Positions 8,904 through 18,205 of a stretch of DNA of 64,000 nt are shown piece by piece. The notes below the pieces were generated by a model. That model made no database searches, was not told the DNA's origin, and worked only from the letters and a program-made list of their open reading frames with translations. Source of the DNA: Nocardiopsis sinuspersici (GTDB lineage Bacteria; Actinomycetota; Actinomycetes; Streptosporangiales; Streptosporangiaceae); contig VWVT01000001.1 of the NCBI GenBank assembly GCA_008638415.1, positions 372,001 to 436,000 on the forward strand. Reading direction: 5' to 3'. The position numbers were made by a program, and so were the translations under genes. Within the stretch, counting starts at the first letter, position 1. Every line of letters starts with the position of its first letter.

Positions 8904-9833
8904 ATGGTGGACCGCGGCGAACTCGCGGCGTTCCTGCGCGACCGGCGCGCCAGGATCGGCACCGGCGACGTCGGGCTGCCCGACACCGGGCGCCGGCGCA
9001 CCCCCGGCCTGCGCCGCCAGGAGGTGGCCCAGCTCGCCGGGATGTCGGTGGAGTACTACGTGCGGCTGGAGCAGGCACGCGGCCCCCATCCGTCACGGCA
9101 GGTGCTGTCGGCGCTCTCGCGCGCCCTCATGCTGGACACGGACGAGCGCGCCTACCTCTTCCACCTGGCCGGAGCCGAGCCGCCCGTCACCCGGCGGCCC
9201 AGCCGAGAGGTGACCACGGCGGTGCGGCACCTGCTGGACGGCCTGGCCACCACCCCCGCCTACGTGCTGGACGCCAAGTACGACGTCCTCGCCTGGAACC
9301 GGATGGCCACCCACTTCATCGGGGACATGACGGCGCTTCCGGCGGACCGGCGCAACATCATCGAGTGGATGTTCTCCCAGCCGGACGACGACCCGCACTG
9401 GGACGATCCCAACGCCGAGTGCTTCACCCACTACTCCGTGGCGGACCTGCGCACCGCCTACGCCCGCTACCCCGGCGATCCGGGCATCGCCCGGCTGGTC
9501 ACCACGCTGCTGGGCACCTCCCCGAGGTTCACACGGATGTGGGAGTCGCGCGAGGTGCGCAGCAGGCGCGGGTTCACCAAGAGGGTGGAGCACCCCCTCG
9601 TGGGGACACTGGTGTTCGAGTGCCAGGTGCTGTACGTCCCCGACACCGACCAGCGGGTGATGATGTACGTCCCCGAGCCCGAGTCGCCCACGGAGCGGGC
9701 GCTGGCGCGCCTGGCCGCGGAGTCCCCCGCGCCCGAGCCCCACTGGGGTCCACCGCCGCCCGGGCCGATGCCCTGCGGTCCGGACGGCGTGGCCGAGATC
9801 CCGCCGCCCGCCATGGAGCACGACGGACGCTGA
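8904..9833 (+). CDS. XRE-family regulator with MmyB-like ligand domain
   Basis: 309 residues. N-terminal helix-turn-helix (RRTPGLRRQEVAQLAGMSVEYYVRLEQ, then RQVLSALSRAL, about residues 28-80), followed by the MmyB-type sensor half: LDGLATTPAYVLDAKYDVLAWN, RNIIEWMF, then HPLVGTLVFECQVLYVPDTDQRVMMYVPEP. These regulators typically repress a divergent SDR oxidoreductase and respond to a fatty-acid-like or aromatic ligand. The start at 8904 follows a GAGGAGG site. A proline-rich C-terminal tail of about 40 residues is extra to the family. Confidence 0.9.
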   Translation: MVDRGELAAFLRDRRARIGTGDVGLPDTGRRRTPGLRRQEVAQLAGMSVEYYVRLEQARGPHPSRQVLSALSRALMLDTDERAYLFHLAGAEPPVTRRPSREVTTAVRHLLDGLATTPAYVLDAKYDVLAWNRMATHFIGDMTALPADRRNIIEWMFSQPDDDPHWDDPNAECFTHYSVADLRTAYARYPGDPGIARLVTTLLGTSPRFTRMWESREVRSRRGFTKRVEHPLVGTLVFECQVLYVPDTDQRVMMYVPEPESPTERALARLAAESPAPEPHWGPPPPGPMPCGPDGVAEIPPPAMEHDGR

Positions 9834-9861
9834 CCCGGCCCGGGGAGGCCGGGGCCGGGGA

Positions 9862-9898
9862 GGCGGGACCCCCGAAGGGCTCGATCGGAGGTCCCGCC
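9862..9898. terminator. Two-way terminator
   Basis: Perfect 9-bp arms GGCGGGACC/GGTCCCGCC between the convergent regulator and ABC permease genes, inside a second outer CTGACCC/GGGTCAG pairing. Confidence 0.65.
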
Positions 9899-9906
9899 GA
9901 CGCGGG

Positions 9907-10824
9907 TCAGCCCTTGACGGCGCCCGCGGTCATGCCTCCGCGCCAGTAGCGCTGGAGGACGATGATGGCGATGACCAGCGGGATGACCGACAGCATGGAG
10001 CCCGTCACCACCCGCGTGTACATCTCGATGTCGCGTCCCTGGTAGGACTGCCAGGTCACCAGCCCCAGGGTGATCGGGTACAGCTCCTCGTCGGCGAGCA
10101 TCACCAGCGGCAGGAAGTAGTTGTTCCAGATGCCGACCATCTGGAACAGGAACACCGTCACCAGCGCGGGTGCCATCATGCGCAGCCCGAGCGTGAAGAA
10201 GATGCGCCCCTCGCCCGCGCCCTCCAGCCGGGCCGACTCGATGACGGAGTCGGGCACCGAGGCGTCCGCGTAGATCCGGCACAGGTAGAGGCCGAACGGG
10301 GAGATGAGGCCGGGCAGCAGGACCGCCCAGTAGGTGTTGGCCAGGCCGATCTGGCTGAACAGCAGGTACAGCGGCAGTGCGGTGGCCGCCGCGGGGACGA
10401 GCACGCCGCCCAGGACCAGGCCGAAGACCAGCTCCCGGCCCCGGAAGTCGTACTTGGCCAGGGCGTACCCGGCGGCGGCCGCCAGCAGGGTGGCCAGCAG
10501 GGCGCCGAGCACCGAGTACAGGAGGCTGTTGAGGGTCCAGCGCCAGAAGACGCCGCCGTTGTAGGTGAGGACCTCGGAGACGTTCGCGAACAGGACGAAC
10601 TCCTCGCCCAGCCCGAAGCCGAACGAGTCGAACAGGTCCGAGGTGGTCTTGGTCGCGGCCACGAACACCCAGTACACCGGTACCAGGAAGTAGACGGCGG
10701 CGACGGCGAGGATCGCGGTGACCAGGATCCTGGACCTGGCGGATGCGCCGGTCGCGGTGCCCCCGCCCCCGCGGCGGCGCCGCGCGGGCGCCCTGTCGTC
10801 CTTCTTGACGTCGGTCGTGGTCAT
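9907..10824 (-). CDS. Sugar ABC transporter permease (MalG-like)
   Basis: 305 residues, six membrane helices, second membrane subunit of a CUT1-type sugar importer. The EAA loop is seen as ESARLEGAGEGRIFFTLGLRMMAPAL. The ATG at 10824 overlaps the stop of the partner permease by four bases (ATGA), so translation is coupled. Last gene of the GH3-SBP-permease-permease operon. No ATPase is encoded in the operon; actinomycetes usually share one MsiK-type ATPase among such systems. Confidence 0.92.
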   Translation of the reverse strand: MTTTDVKKDDRAPARRRRGGGGTATGASARSRILVTAILAVAAVYFLVPVYWVFVAATKTTSDLFDSFGFGLGEEFVLFANVSEVLTYNGGVFWRWTLNSLLYSVLGALLATLLAAAAGYALAKYDFRGRELVFGLVLGGVLVPAAATALPLYLLFSQIGLANTYWAVLLPGLISPFGLYLCRIYADASVPDSVIESARLEGAGEGRIFFTLGLRMMAPALVTVFLFQMVGIWNNYFLPLVMLADEELYPITLGLVTWQSYQGRDIEMYTRVVTGSMLSVIPLVIAIIVLQRYWRGGMTAGAVKG

Positions 10825-11798
10825 CGCCGCCGGTCCTTCCTGTTGACCAACCAGAGGAACCCGAACGAGAGCACGAACGCGGTCAGGGCCACGACGACCG
10901 ACTGCGCCGCCGCCACGTTGTAGTCGTTGTCGGTGAACGCGGAGTTGTACGCCGCCATGTTCGGTGTGTACGCGGAGTCGATGTTCACCGTGAACGCCGC
11001 CAGGATCTGCGGCTCGGCGAACAGTTGGAGGGTGCCGATGATGGAGAAGATCGTGGTCAGCACCAGGGCGGGTCGGATCAGCGGAAGCTGGATGTTCCAT
11101 GCGGTCTGGAGCGGTCCGGCCCCGTCGATGCGCGCCGACTCGTACAGCTCGCCGGGGATCGTCTTGAGCTGCGCGACGAGGATCAGCATGTTGTAGCCGA
11201 TGAACATCCACGTGATGATGTTGGCGATGGACCACAGCACGCCGCTCGGACCGAGCAGGTCCGGTTCCAGGCCCACCAGCCCGGCCACGTCCAGGATCGG
11301 GGACAGGCCCGGGACGTACAGGAATCCCCACAGCAGCGAGGCCACCACGCCGGGGACTCCGTAGGGCATGAAGTACAGGGCGCGGAAGAAGCCGGGCCAC
11401 CGGGCCGAGGCCGACTCCAGGAGCAGGGCCAGCACCAGGGCCAGGCCGAGCATGACCGGGACCTGGACAGCGCCGAAGAGCAGCACGCGGCCGATGGAGT
11501 CGACGAACGTCTCCTGCCCCAGGGCCCGGGTGTAGTTGTCCAGCCCGGCGAAGACGGTCTCCCGGCCCTCCTCGCCGAACAGTCCGTACCGGCGGATCTG
11601 GATGAAGCTCTGGTAGACCGCGTACAGGATCGGCAGGACGAAGCACAGGGTGAACAGTGCCAGGAACGGTCCGACGAACCCCCAGGGGACCAGGGCACGG
11701 GACCGGGCCCGGGACCGGCGTCGGGGCGGCGCGGCGGTGGCCGTGCGCGGCCCGTCCGGGGACTCCTCCCCGGGCGCGCTGCGCGTGGTGGCGGTCAT
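10821..11798 (-). CDS. Sugar ABC transporter permease (MalF-like)
   Basis: 325 residues with a basic cytoplasmic N-terminus (RRRSRARSRALVPWGF) and six predicted helices; EAA loop ESARIDGAGPLQTAWNIQLPLIRPAL. It overlaps the upstream binding-protein gene by ATGA and the downstream permease by ATGA. It forms the membrane pore with the MalG-like subunit. Confidence 0.92.
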   Translation of the reverse strand: MTATTRSAPGEESPDGPRTATAAPPRRRSRARSRALVPWGFVGPFLALFTLCFVLPILYAVYQSFIQIRRYGLFGEEGRETVFAGLDNYTRALGQETFVDSIGRVLLFGAVQVPVMLGLALVLALLLESASARWPGFFRALYFMPYGVPGVVASLLWGFLYVPGLSPILDVAGLVGLEPDLLGPSGVLWSIANIITWMFIGYNMLILVAQLKTIPGELYESARIDGAGPLQTAWNIQLPLIRPALVLTTIFSIIGTLQLFAEPQILAAFTVNIDSAYTPNMAAYNSAFTDNDYNVAAAQSVVVALTAFVLSFGFLWLVNRKDRRR

Positions 11799-13177
11799 GA
11801 CGCGCTCCTCACCGACAGGCCCTTGTTCCGGATGTCGTCGACGGTCCTCTTCTGCGCGAGGGCCAGGGCGTCCACGAAGGAGGTGCCCTCGGCGACGGCG
11901 GAGCGGAACGCGTCGCCGATGTGGTCCTTGGTACTGGACAGAGTGGGCCCCCACTCCCAGTCGGTGGGGATGTACCCGGTGGCCTCGGCGATGGTGCTCG
12001 TGTAGTTCTGGTCCGAGAAGTAGGGGTCGGGCCCCTGGTTGCGGACCGAGTTCGTGTTGAGCTCCTCCGAGGCCGCCCAGCCGATGCCGCACTCGGTGAT
12101 CATGGCGTCCACCGCGCGCTGGTCGGTGCTGAGCCAGTTCGCGAACAGCATCGCCTCGTGGGGGTGGGGCGCCCCGGTGAGCACGGCCGAGGCCGAGCCT
12201 CCCCAGGTGCCCTCCCGCCGCTCCCCGCCGCCCCACTGGGGCATGCCGGCGGCCTTCCACCGGCCGGGGTTGTCGGGGTCGTTGCCCCTGATGATGGCGT
12301 CGCCCCAGCTTCCGACCGTCCACGTGCCGATGGTGCCCTGTTGCAGGCCCTGGAACCAGCCGGTGGACCACACGGCGCGGGTGAGGTCGAGGACGCCCTC
12401 ACGGACCAGCCCCTCCCAGAACTCGGCCACCCGTACCGAGGCGTCGTCGACGAGGTTGACCGACCACTCCCCGCCCTCGGTGCCGAACCACCGGGCTCCG
12501 GCCTGCATGCACATGGCAGCGAGCCAGTCCGCGTCGCCGACGGGGAAGGACTCGATGAAGGCGCCGTCCCCCGCGGCCGCCACGCGGCGGGCCGCCTCGG
12601 CGTACTCCTCCCAGGTGGCGGGCGCGCCGTCGACGCCCCACTCCTCGTACTTGTCGGCGCGGTAGAAGTACGTCATCGGTCCGGAGTCCACGGGGACGCC
12701 GTAGTGGCCGCCGACGTAGGAGGCCTGGAGCCACTGCCACTCGTCGTAGCGGTCGGCGTACTCCGTCACGCCGTACCGGCCGAGGTCCTCCAGCCCGTTC
12801 TCCAGCAGGAACGAGGGGATCTGGAAGAACTCCACCTGCGCCAGGTCGGGCTGGTTGCCCGCGATCAGGGAGTTGAACATCTTGGCGTAGCCGCCGTCGA
12901 GTCCTCCGGGGATGGTCACGGCCCTGACCTGGATGTCGGGGTGCTCGGCGTTCCAGATGTCGGCCACGGCCTGGAGGCCCGGCCACCAGGTCCAGTACGT
13001 GAGCGTGATGTTCTCGTCGGGGCCCTTGGGAGGGACGAGCGGCCGGTCCTCGGCCGGGCCGACGGTGGCGGCGCACCCGCCGAGTGCCGCGGCGGAGCCG
13101 AGCGCCGACGCCGTCAGACCCGCGCGGACCAAGTCGCGGCGGGACATACCGCCGGGCGGGGGGAGGGGAACTTTCAT
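11795..13177 (-). CDS. Extracellular sugar-binding lipoprotein of the ABC importer
   Basis: 460 residues. The N-terminus has twin arginines (SRRDLVRAG) and a lipobox (ALGGC), suggesting Tat export and lipidation. The mature part starts with ENITLTYWTWWPGLQAVADIWNAEHPDIQV, typical of family 1 (CUT1) binding proteins; aromatic residues (WTWWPG, WGGGERREGTWGGSASAV) fit carbohydrate stacking. The ATG at 13177 follows GGAGACAGC; an ATG ten codons later is an alternative. Genetic linkage to a GH3 beta-glucosidase suggests uptake of beta-linked di- or oligosaccharides such as cellobiose or other beta-glucosides; the exact sugar is unknown. Confidence 0.92.
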   Translation of the reverse strand: MKVPLPPPGGMSRRDLVRAGLTASALGSAAALGGCAATVGPAEDRPLVPPKGPDENITLTYWTWWPGLQAVADIWNAEHPDIQVRAVTIPGGLDGGYAKMFNSLIAGNQPDLAQVEFFQIPSFLLENGLEDLGRYGVTEYADRYDEWQWLQASYVGGHYGVPVDSGPMTYFYRADKYEEWGVDGAPATWEEYAEAARRVAAAGDGAFIESFPVGDADWLAAMCMQAGARWFGTEGGEWSVNLVDDASVRVAEFWEGLVREGVLDLTRAVWSTGWFQGLQQGTIGTWTVGSWGDAIIRGNDPDNPGRWKAAGMPQWGGGERREGTWGGSASAVLTGAPHPHEAMLFANWLSTDQRAVDAMITECGIGWAASEELNTNSVRNQGPDPYFSDQNYTSTIAEATGYIPTDWEWGPTLSSTKDHIGDAFRSAVAEGTSFVDALALAQKRTVDDIRNKGLSVRSAS

Positions 13178-13209
13178 GCTGTCTCCTGGGGGAGGACCTT
13201 CTGTGGGGG

Positions 13210-15663
13210 TTAGAGGTCGAGGGAGAGGCGGTGGGCGACGGAGCGGCTGGATGAGCCGACCGCGAGGCGGTAGGCCCCCTTCGGGGTGCGCCACGCGTGC
13301 GTGGCGGTGTCCCAGACCGCGAAGGCCCGCGGCGGGACGTCGAGGCGGACGGTGGCCTCCTCCCCGGGTTCGGCCCGGACGGAGGCGAACGCGGCCAGGG
13401 ACCGTACCGGACGCGTGGTGCCCGCGCCGTCGGCGGGGGGCTCCACGTAGACCTGCACCACGTGGCGGCCCGGCCGGGCGCCGGTGTTGGCGAGCGTCGC
13501 GGTGACGCGGACGGGGCCGTCGAGCAGGCCGCCGTCGCGTTCGGGGAGGGCGCCGTCGAGGGAGGCTCCCGTGATCTCCCAGTCGGTGTAGCCGAGCCCG
13601 AACCCGAAGGGGCGGTGGGGCTCGCGCCCGTCGCGGTCGTAGGCGCGGTAGCCGACGAACACGCCCTCGTCGTAGGCCATGACCCCGTCGTGGGGGCGGG
13701 TGTCCATGACGGCGGCGTCGGCGTGGTCGCGGGGCAGGGTCCAGGGCAGGCGGCCGGTGGGCTCGGACCGCCCGGTGAGGGTGTCGGCGAGGGCGTGGCC
13801 GTACTCGTGGCCGCCGAACCAGGACCACAGGACGGCGGGGACCTCGTCGAGCCAGGGCAGGAGCACGGGGGCTCCGGCGTTGACCACGACGGCGGTACGC
13901 GGGTTGGCCGCGGCGACGCGGCGGACGAGCTCGTCCTGGCGTCCGGGCAGCGCGAGGGTGGGCCGGTCGTAGCCCTCGGACTCGACCTCGTCGTTGGTGC
14001 CGACCACCACGATCGCGACGTCGGCTTCCTCGGCGGCCCGGACCGCCTCGGCGATCTCCTCCTCCTCGGAGGGGCCGGGCGGCAGGTGGCGGATCTGGGC
14101 GACGACGCCGCGGCCGAAGCCGCCGAAGTCGGCGACCTCCACGTCGATCTCGACGCGGACCGTGCGGGGCGCGTCGACCTCGACCCCGGTGCGGGGCCCG
14201 TCGGGGTGGCTGTGCCGCGACTCCAGGATCTCGGCGTCGGAGGCGGTGCGGCCGCCCTCGGCCAGGACGCCGCCGTCGACGCGGACGGTGTGGCGGCCGA
14301 CCACGCCGACCTCCACCTGGTGGAGGCCCCGCCGGGTGAGGCGGAGATCGGCGGTGACGACGGCCCTGACCGCGCGGGGGTCGTCGACGCCGAGGTGGAA
14401 GGCGGTGCGGTCGAGCTCGGGGGCGCCGACGGGCTCTCCGGAGGCGTCGAGGAGGGTCGCGCCCAGGGAGGTGACGACGTCGAGTGAGGCCGCGGGCAGG
14501 AACCGCCGGGGGTCGCCGCCGCGCACGACGGTGAGCTCGACGCCTTCGGGCAGGGCCTCGCGGAGCCCCTCGGCGGGGCTGACCAGGTACTTGGAGTTGA
14601 CGTGCGCGCTGCCGCCGCCCTGGGTGTAGGCGTCCACAGCGTTCGGGCCGATGAGCGCGATCCGGCGCACTCCTTCGACGGCGACGGGCAGCAGGCCGCC
14701 CTCGTTGCGGAGCAGGACGTGGCCGCGCGAGCCGATCTCGCGCAGGAGGACGCGCTCGTCCTCGCCCTCGACGGCGGGTGAGGTGTCGTGGTCGAGCTTG
14801 CCGACCCGGGCGGCCAGGCGCAGGATGCGCACGACCTTGTCGTCGACGACGGACTCGGGGACCTCGCCGGAGCGGACGGCCCGCAGGAGGGCGTCTCCCT
14901 CGGCCCAGGGGCCGCGCGGGCCGGGCATGACCAGGTCGAGCCCGGCGTTGGCGGAGGGCGCGGTGCTGCGGGCGGCGGTCCAGTCGCTGACCACCACGCC
15001 GTCGAAGCCGAGTTCCCCCTTGAGCAGACCGGTGAGCAGGCGGTGGTGGTCGGTCATGCTGTTGGACTCCACACCGTCGTCCACGCCGTTGTAGGCGGCC
15101 ATGACGGTCCACGCCCCGGCGGCCAGGGCGGCCTCGAAGGGCGGCAGGTAGACCTCGCGCAGGGTGCGCTCGTCGATGCGGGCGCGGTAGCTGGTGCGCT
15201 CGTACTCGGTCTCGTTGCCGACGAAGTGCTTGACACAGGCTCCCACCCCCTTCCCCTGGACGGCGCGCACGAAGGCCGCGCCGAGTTCGCCGGTGAGGAG
15301 GGGGTCCTCGGAGAAGCACTCGAAGTGGCGCCCGCCGACGGGTGAGCGGTGGAGGTTGAGCACCGGGGCTAGGACGACGTCGACGTCCTTGCGGCGGGCC
15401 TCGGCGGCGAAGAAGCGGCCGACGCGCTCCATCAGCCCGGTGTCCCAGGCCGCGGCGACCGCGGTGGGGCTGGGGGTGCTGGCCGAGTGCTCCTGCTCGG
15501 TGGCCTCGGTGCCGCGCACCCCGGCGGGGCCGTCGGAGACGGTGATCGGCAGCAGCCCGGCCTCCGGGCTCTCGTGCAGGACCCACCCGGTGCGTCCGGT
15601 CAGCAGGCGCACCTTGTCCTCGATCGGGAGCCGGGTGACACGGGCGTGAAGGTCTGAAGTCAT
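13210..15663 (-). CDS. GH3 beta-glucosidase with PA14-like insert
   Basis: 817 residues without signal peptide, so intracellular. The (beta/alpha)8 domain (about 20-270) shows LPITVSDGPAGVRG, KHFVGNETEYERT and the nucleophile Asp in GVVVSDWTA (about 229). The second alpha/beta domain follows, interrupted by a PA14-like insert (about 360-480, RRGLHQVEVGVVGRHTVRVDG), and a C-terminal fibronectin-III-like domain (about 735-810). It should cleave imported beta-glucosides or oligosaccharides to monosaccharides. First gene of the operon with the ABC importer (32-bp gap to the binding protein). Its promoter region carries the AT-rich palindrome facing the TetR gene. Confidence 0.93.
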   Translation of the reverse strand: MTSDLHARVTRLPIEDKVRLLTGRTGWVLHESPEAGLLPITVSDGPAGVRGTEATEQEHSASTPSPTAVAAAWDTGLMERVGRFFAAEARRKDVDVVLAPVLNLHRSPVGGRHFECFSEDPLLTGELGAAFVRAVQGKGVGACVKHFVGNETEYERTSYRARIDERTLREVYLPPFEAALAAGAWTVMAAYNGVDDGVESNSMTDHHRLLTGLLKGELGFDGVVVSDWTAARSTAPSANAGLDLVMPGPRGPWAEGDALLRAVRSGEVPESVVDDKVVRILRLAARVGKLDHDTSPAVEGEDERVLLREIGSRGHVLLRNEGGLLPVAVEGVRRIALIGPNAVDAYTQGGGSAHVNSKYLVSPAEGLREALPEGVELTVVRGGDPRRFLPAASLDVVTSLGATLLDASGEPVGAPELDRTAFHLGVDDPRAVRAVVTADLRLTRRGLHQVEVGVVGRHTVRVDGGVLAEGGRTASDAEILESRHSHPDGPRTGVEVDAPRTVRVEIDVEVADFGGFGRGVVAQIRHLPPGPSEEEEIAEAVRAAEEADVAIVVVGTNDEVESEGYDRPTLALPGRQDELVRRVAAANPRTAVVVNAGAPVLLPWLDEVPAVLWSWFGGHEYGHALADTLTGRSEPTGRLPWTLPRDHADAAVMDTRPHDGVMAYDEGVFVGYRAYDRDGREPHRPFGFGLGYTDWEITGASLDGALPERDGGLLDGPVRVTATLANTGARPGRHVVQVYVEPPADGAGTTRPVRSLAAFASVRAEPGEEATVRLDVPPRAFAVWDTATHAWRTPKGAYRLAVGSSSRSVAHRLSLDL

Positions 15664-15705
15664 GAGCCCCTGGTCCTGTGACGTACGTCTCGTGGAAGGA
15701 CCCTA

Positions 15706-15729
15706 CTTACTTAATATTTATTAAGCAAG
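15706..15729. promoter_or_regulatory. AT-rich palindromic operator between GH3 operon and tetR
   Basis: Arms CTTACTTAATA and TATTAAGCAAG around TT; 10 of 11 positions are complementary. It stands out sharply in a 75% GC context and lies 43 bp upstream of the GH3 start and 94 bp upstream of tetR. Best read as the TetR dimer site that represses both directions. Confidence 0.7.
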
Positions 15730-15822
15730 AGAGGTGGGGGGACTCGATACCGTAGAGGCGGGTCCCGACCCCAGCCACGGACCCGGAGCGCTCCCGAAGG
15801 AGCGCAGGAGCGGAGAGCAGGA

Positions 15823-16476
15823 ATGAGCGAGACGACCCCAGCGTCGGACACCCACCCCTCCCCCGGCGCCGAGGAGGCCCCGACGCCGCGCAGGAGGGTG
15901 AACCGGCGCGAGCAGATCCTGCGTACGGCCGCCCACGTGTTCGCCGCGCAGGGGTTCCACAACACCTCGCTGGCCGACATCGCGGCGATGCTCGACATCA
16001 CCCCGGCGGGGGTCCTGCACCACTTCGGTTCCAAGACCGACCTGCTCACCGCGGTCCTGGAGCTGCGCGACGACATCGACCCGGCGCCGGAGGGCGGCCG
16101 GATGCTGGACCACCTGGTGTCCACCGCCGAGCGCAACGCGGCCCGCCCGGGGACCACGCGGCTGTACGCGGTGCTGTCGGCGGAGAGCGCCACCGACGGG
16201 CACCCGGCGCAGGAGTGGTTCCGGGACCGCTACAAGGTGCTGCGCCGGGCGATCGGCGACGCCGTCCTGGACCGGCTGGGGCCGGAGTACCGGGAGGCGG
16301 CCGCCGCTCCGGGTCCGGACGGGCGCACCCCGGCGCAGGACGCCGCGGCCGCGGTCATCGCCGTGATGGACGGCCTGCAGGTGCAGTGGCTCCTGGACCC
16401 CGAGGCCGTCGACATGGCCGCCGTGACCGAGCTGGTGATAGACGCCGTCGTCGCCCGGCTGTCCCGGGAGGCCTGA
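15823..16476 (+). CDS. TetR-family regulator of the GH3/ABC sugar operon
   Basis: 217 residues. The N-terminal helix-turn-helix reads REQILRTAAHVFAAQGFHNTSLADIAAMLDITPAGVLHHFGSKTDLLTAVLE (residues about 27-80), classical TetR; the rest is a helical ligand domain. It is divergent from the beta-glucosidase/ABC operon across the 15706-15729 palindrome, so it probably represses that operon and itself until a sugar-derived inducer binds. TetR control of a GH3 operon is less common than LacI control. A hairpin or degenerate GGAGCGCTCC element (15785-15794) lies in its leader. Confidence 0.9.
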   Translation: MSETTPASDTHPSPGAEEAPTPRRRVNRREQILRTAAHVFAAQGFHNTSLADIAAMLDITPAGVLHHFGSKTDLLTAVLELRDDIDPAPEGGRMLDHLVSTAERNAARPGTTRLYAVLSAESATDGHPAQEWFRDRYKVLRRAIGDAVLDRLGPEYREAAAAPGPDGRTPAQDAAAAVIAVMDGLQVQWLLDPEAVDMAAVTELVIDAVVARLSREA

Positions 16477-16526
16477 CCGGGGCGTCCGGGGGGCCGGACG
16501 CGGCGGGAAGGAGCGCGCAAGCGGAA

Positions 16527-16560
16527 GGGGGCGTCGAAGCCGTGCGGCTTCGACGCCCCC
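16527..16560. terminator. Strong two-way terminator
   Basis: Perfect 16-bp arms (16527-16542 and 16545-16560) with a 2-nt gap, between convergent tetR and the L,D-transpeptidase gene. Confidence 0.85.
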
Positions 16561-16590
16561 TCGGCGTCCGGGATGCGGTTACCGCTCGGG

Positions 16591-17907
16591 TTACTGCTCG
16601 CCGTGGACGGAGCCGGGGGTGCCGGAGCCGTCGGTGATCTGCGGCTCGCCGGTCACGCTCTCGGCCAGCCAGTCGTCCCAGGACTTCTGCCAGAAGCCCC
16701 AGCCGTTGTTCCACTCGAACTCGCGGTCGGTGCCGGTGGTGTTCAGCACGTCACCCATGAGGGTGTTCTCGAAGAACCACTGGGCGTCCTCCATGCGCAG
16801 GTTGGTGCAGCCGTGGGAGGTGTTGGCCGAACCGATGGCGGGGTTGTAGGAGGCCTCGTGCACGAACTCACCGCTGTTGGAGGTGCGGACCGCGTACTGG
16901 ACCTCCACGCTGTAGGAGCCGGGAGAGTCCTCCGCGATGCCCACGGTGCTGGAGTCCATGGTGATCTGCTCGTACCGCTCCATCAGCACGTGGACGCCGC
17001 TGCTCGTGGTGTCGAACCGGCGGGTGGCCTGGCCGTTGCTCACGGGGATGGTGCGCTCGTGCTCACCGTCGACGGTGATGACCATCTCGTGGTCGGGCAC
17101 GTGCATGGTCGCGATCAGCTCGCGGCCGACCTCGAAGTCGATCTGGTAGTTCTTCACTCCGTAGACGCCCTCGGAGGCCTCGACGCCCGCGAGGTGCAGG
17201 TCGACGGTGACGGCCTGGTGGGGGTCCCAGTACTCCTCGGGGCGGAACACCGCGGTCTGGTCGTTGGTCCAGTTCCAGGCGCCCGCGATCCCCTGCTCGG
17301 AGACGACCTCCATGGAGTTCTCGACCTGCTCCTTGTTGGTGACGGGCAGGTCGAAGTTGATCACGATCGGCATGCCCACGCCGACGGTGTCACCGGAGGA
17401 GGGGTAGTTGGACGCCAGTTCCAGGCGCTGGCCGGGAACGGCGGCCAGGGTGGTGAACTCGTGGACGAGCTCGGTCTCCTCGCCGGCGTCGTTCTCGGCG
17501 GTGGCGGTGACCACGACCTCCGAGCCGGGGCGCAGGTTCCAGTCGCTGACCCACTCGGTACCGTCCCCGTTGAGGGTGCCGGTCATGTCGTAGAGGCCCG
17601 GGTCCTGCTCCTCACCCGTCGTCGAGGCCTCGTCGACGACGGACTGGGCCACCTGGACGTCGGTGATGACGCCGTTCTCCGCGGTGACCCGGACGGGGGA
17701 GTTCGGAGCGACCTCTCCGGCGCCGTCCTCGGGGGCGATCACCAGTTCCGCGGGGGGCGCGGCGTCGGTGGGCTCGGAACCCCCGCTCTGGGTCTCGGCC
17801 GTACCGGACGTGCAGGCCGTCGCGGCCAGCGCCAGCGCGACCAGTCCGATACCGAACCGGCGTATCACCACCGGGGGTGTCTTTCCCGTCACGTCTGGTA
17901 CCTCCAT
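16591..17907 (-). CDS. L,D-transpeptidase (YkuD), Ig-like domains, lipoprotein
   Basis: 438 residues. Signal region ends in a lipobox-like AATAC (Cys about 32), then a Ser/Gly/Glu-rich linker, two Ig-like domains (about 50-270) and a YkuD catalytic domain whose active-site motif reads SHGCTNLRMEDAQWFF (catalytic Cys in HGC). Layout and length match the mycobacterial LdtB type enzymes that make 3-3 peptidoglycan cross-links outside the membrane. Such enzymes are the target of carbapenems. ATG at 17907; stand-alone gene. Confidence 0.93.
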   Translation of the reverse strand: MEVPDVTGKTPPVVIRRFGIGLVALALAATACTSGTAETQSGGSEPTDAAPPAELVIAPEDGAGEVAPNSPVRVTAENGVITDVQVAQSVVDEASTTGEEQDPGLYDMTGTLNGDGTEWVSDWNLRPGSEVVVTATAENDAGEETELVHEFTTLAAVPGQRLELASNYPSSGDTVGVGMPIVINFDLPVTNKEQVENSMEVVSEQGIAGAWNWTNDQTAVFRPEEYWDPHQAVTVDLHLAGVEASEGVYGVKNYQIDFEVGRELIATMHVPDHEMVITVDGEHERTIPVSNGQATRRFDTTSSGVHVLMERYEQITMDSSTVGIAEDSPGSYSVEVQYAVRTSNSGEFVHEASYNPAIGSANTSHGCTNLRMEDAQWFFENTLMGDVLNTTGTDREFEWNNGWGFWQKSWDDWLAESVTGEPQITDGSGTPGSVHGEQ

Positions 17908-18205
17908 GTCATGCTTCGAACGCCGTGTACTGCCAGTAAGACGCGCGAGCGCCCAAAAGGTTCTGAGATCTCACGCATCGGTATAGATCGGTTATCACCG
18001 ACGCGGAGGGACACCGGACCGCGACAGTACACCCCGGGGGTATGAGTCAGTTTCCTTCGGGTATGAGATTACGGCTATCCGTAACTTGCGTCGCACCTGG
18101 GCGAGCCTCTGCCCGGGGATCTGCGCCTAGAATCTGGTGCGAACGCTCAGGTTTATGCTCCGCCAAAGCCTGGCCGAAAGCTCGTTTCTCCTGTTGGGAG
18201 GCCTC
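17908..18205. other. Divergent promoter region of ldt and the SMR gene
   Basis: Nearly 300 bp, no gene. A -10-like TAGAAT (18128-18133) faces the SMR gene. I looked for a guanidine riboswitch (often found with SMR exporters) and for a c-di-AMP riboswitch (often with wall genes) and saw neither signature. Confidence 0.4.

Noticed and set aside
11795-15586. Single giant minus-strand protein covering the GH3 gene and the binding protein
   Set aside because: Its first two-thirds is an out-of-frame shadow of GH3; only the end is the real binding protein, which has its own ATG and lipoprotein signal.
18050-18205. Guanidine or other riboswitch before the SMR gene
   Set aside because: I looked for the conserved ykkC and mini-ykkC features and did not find them; only a -10-like sequence is visible.
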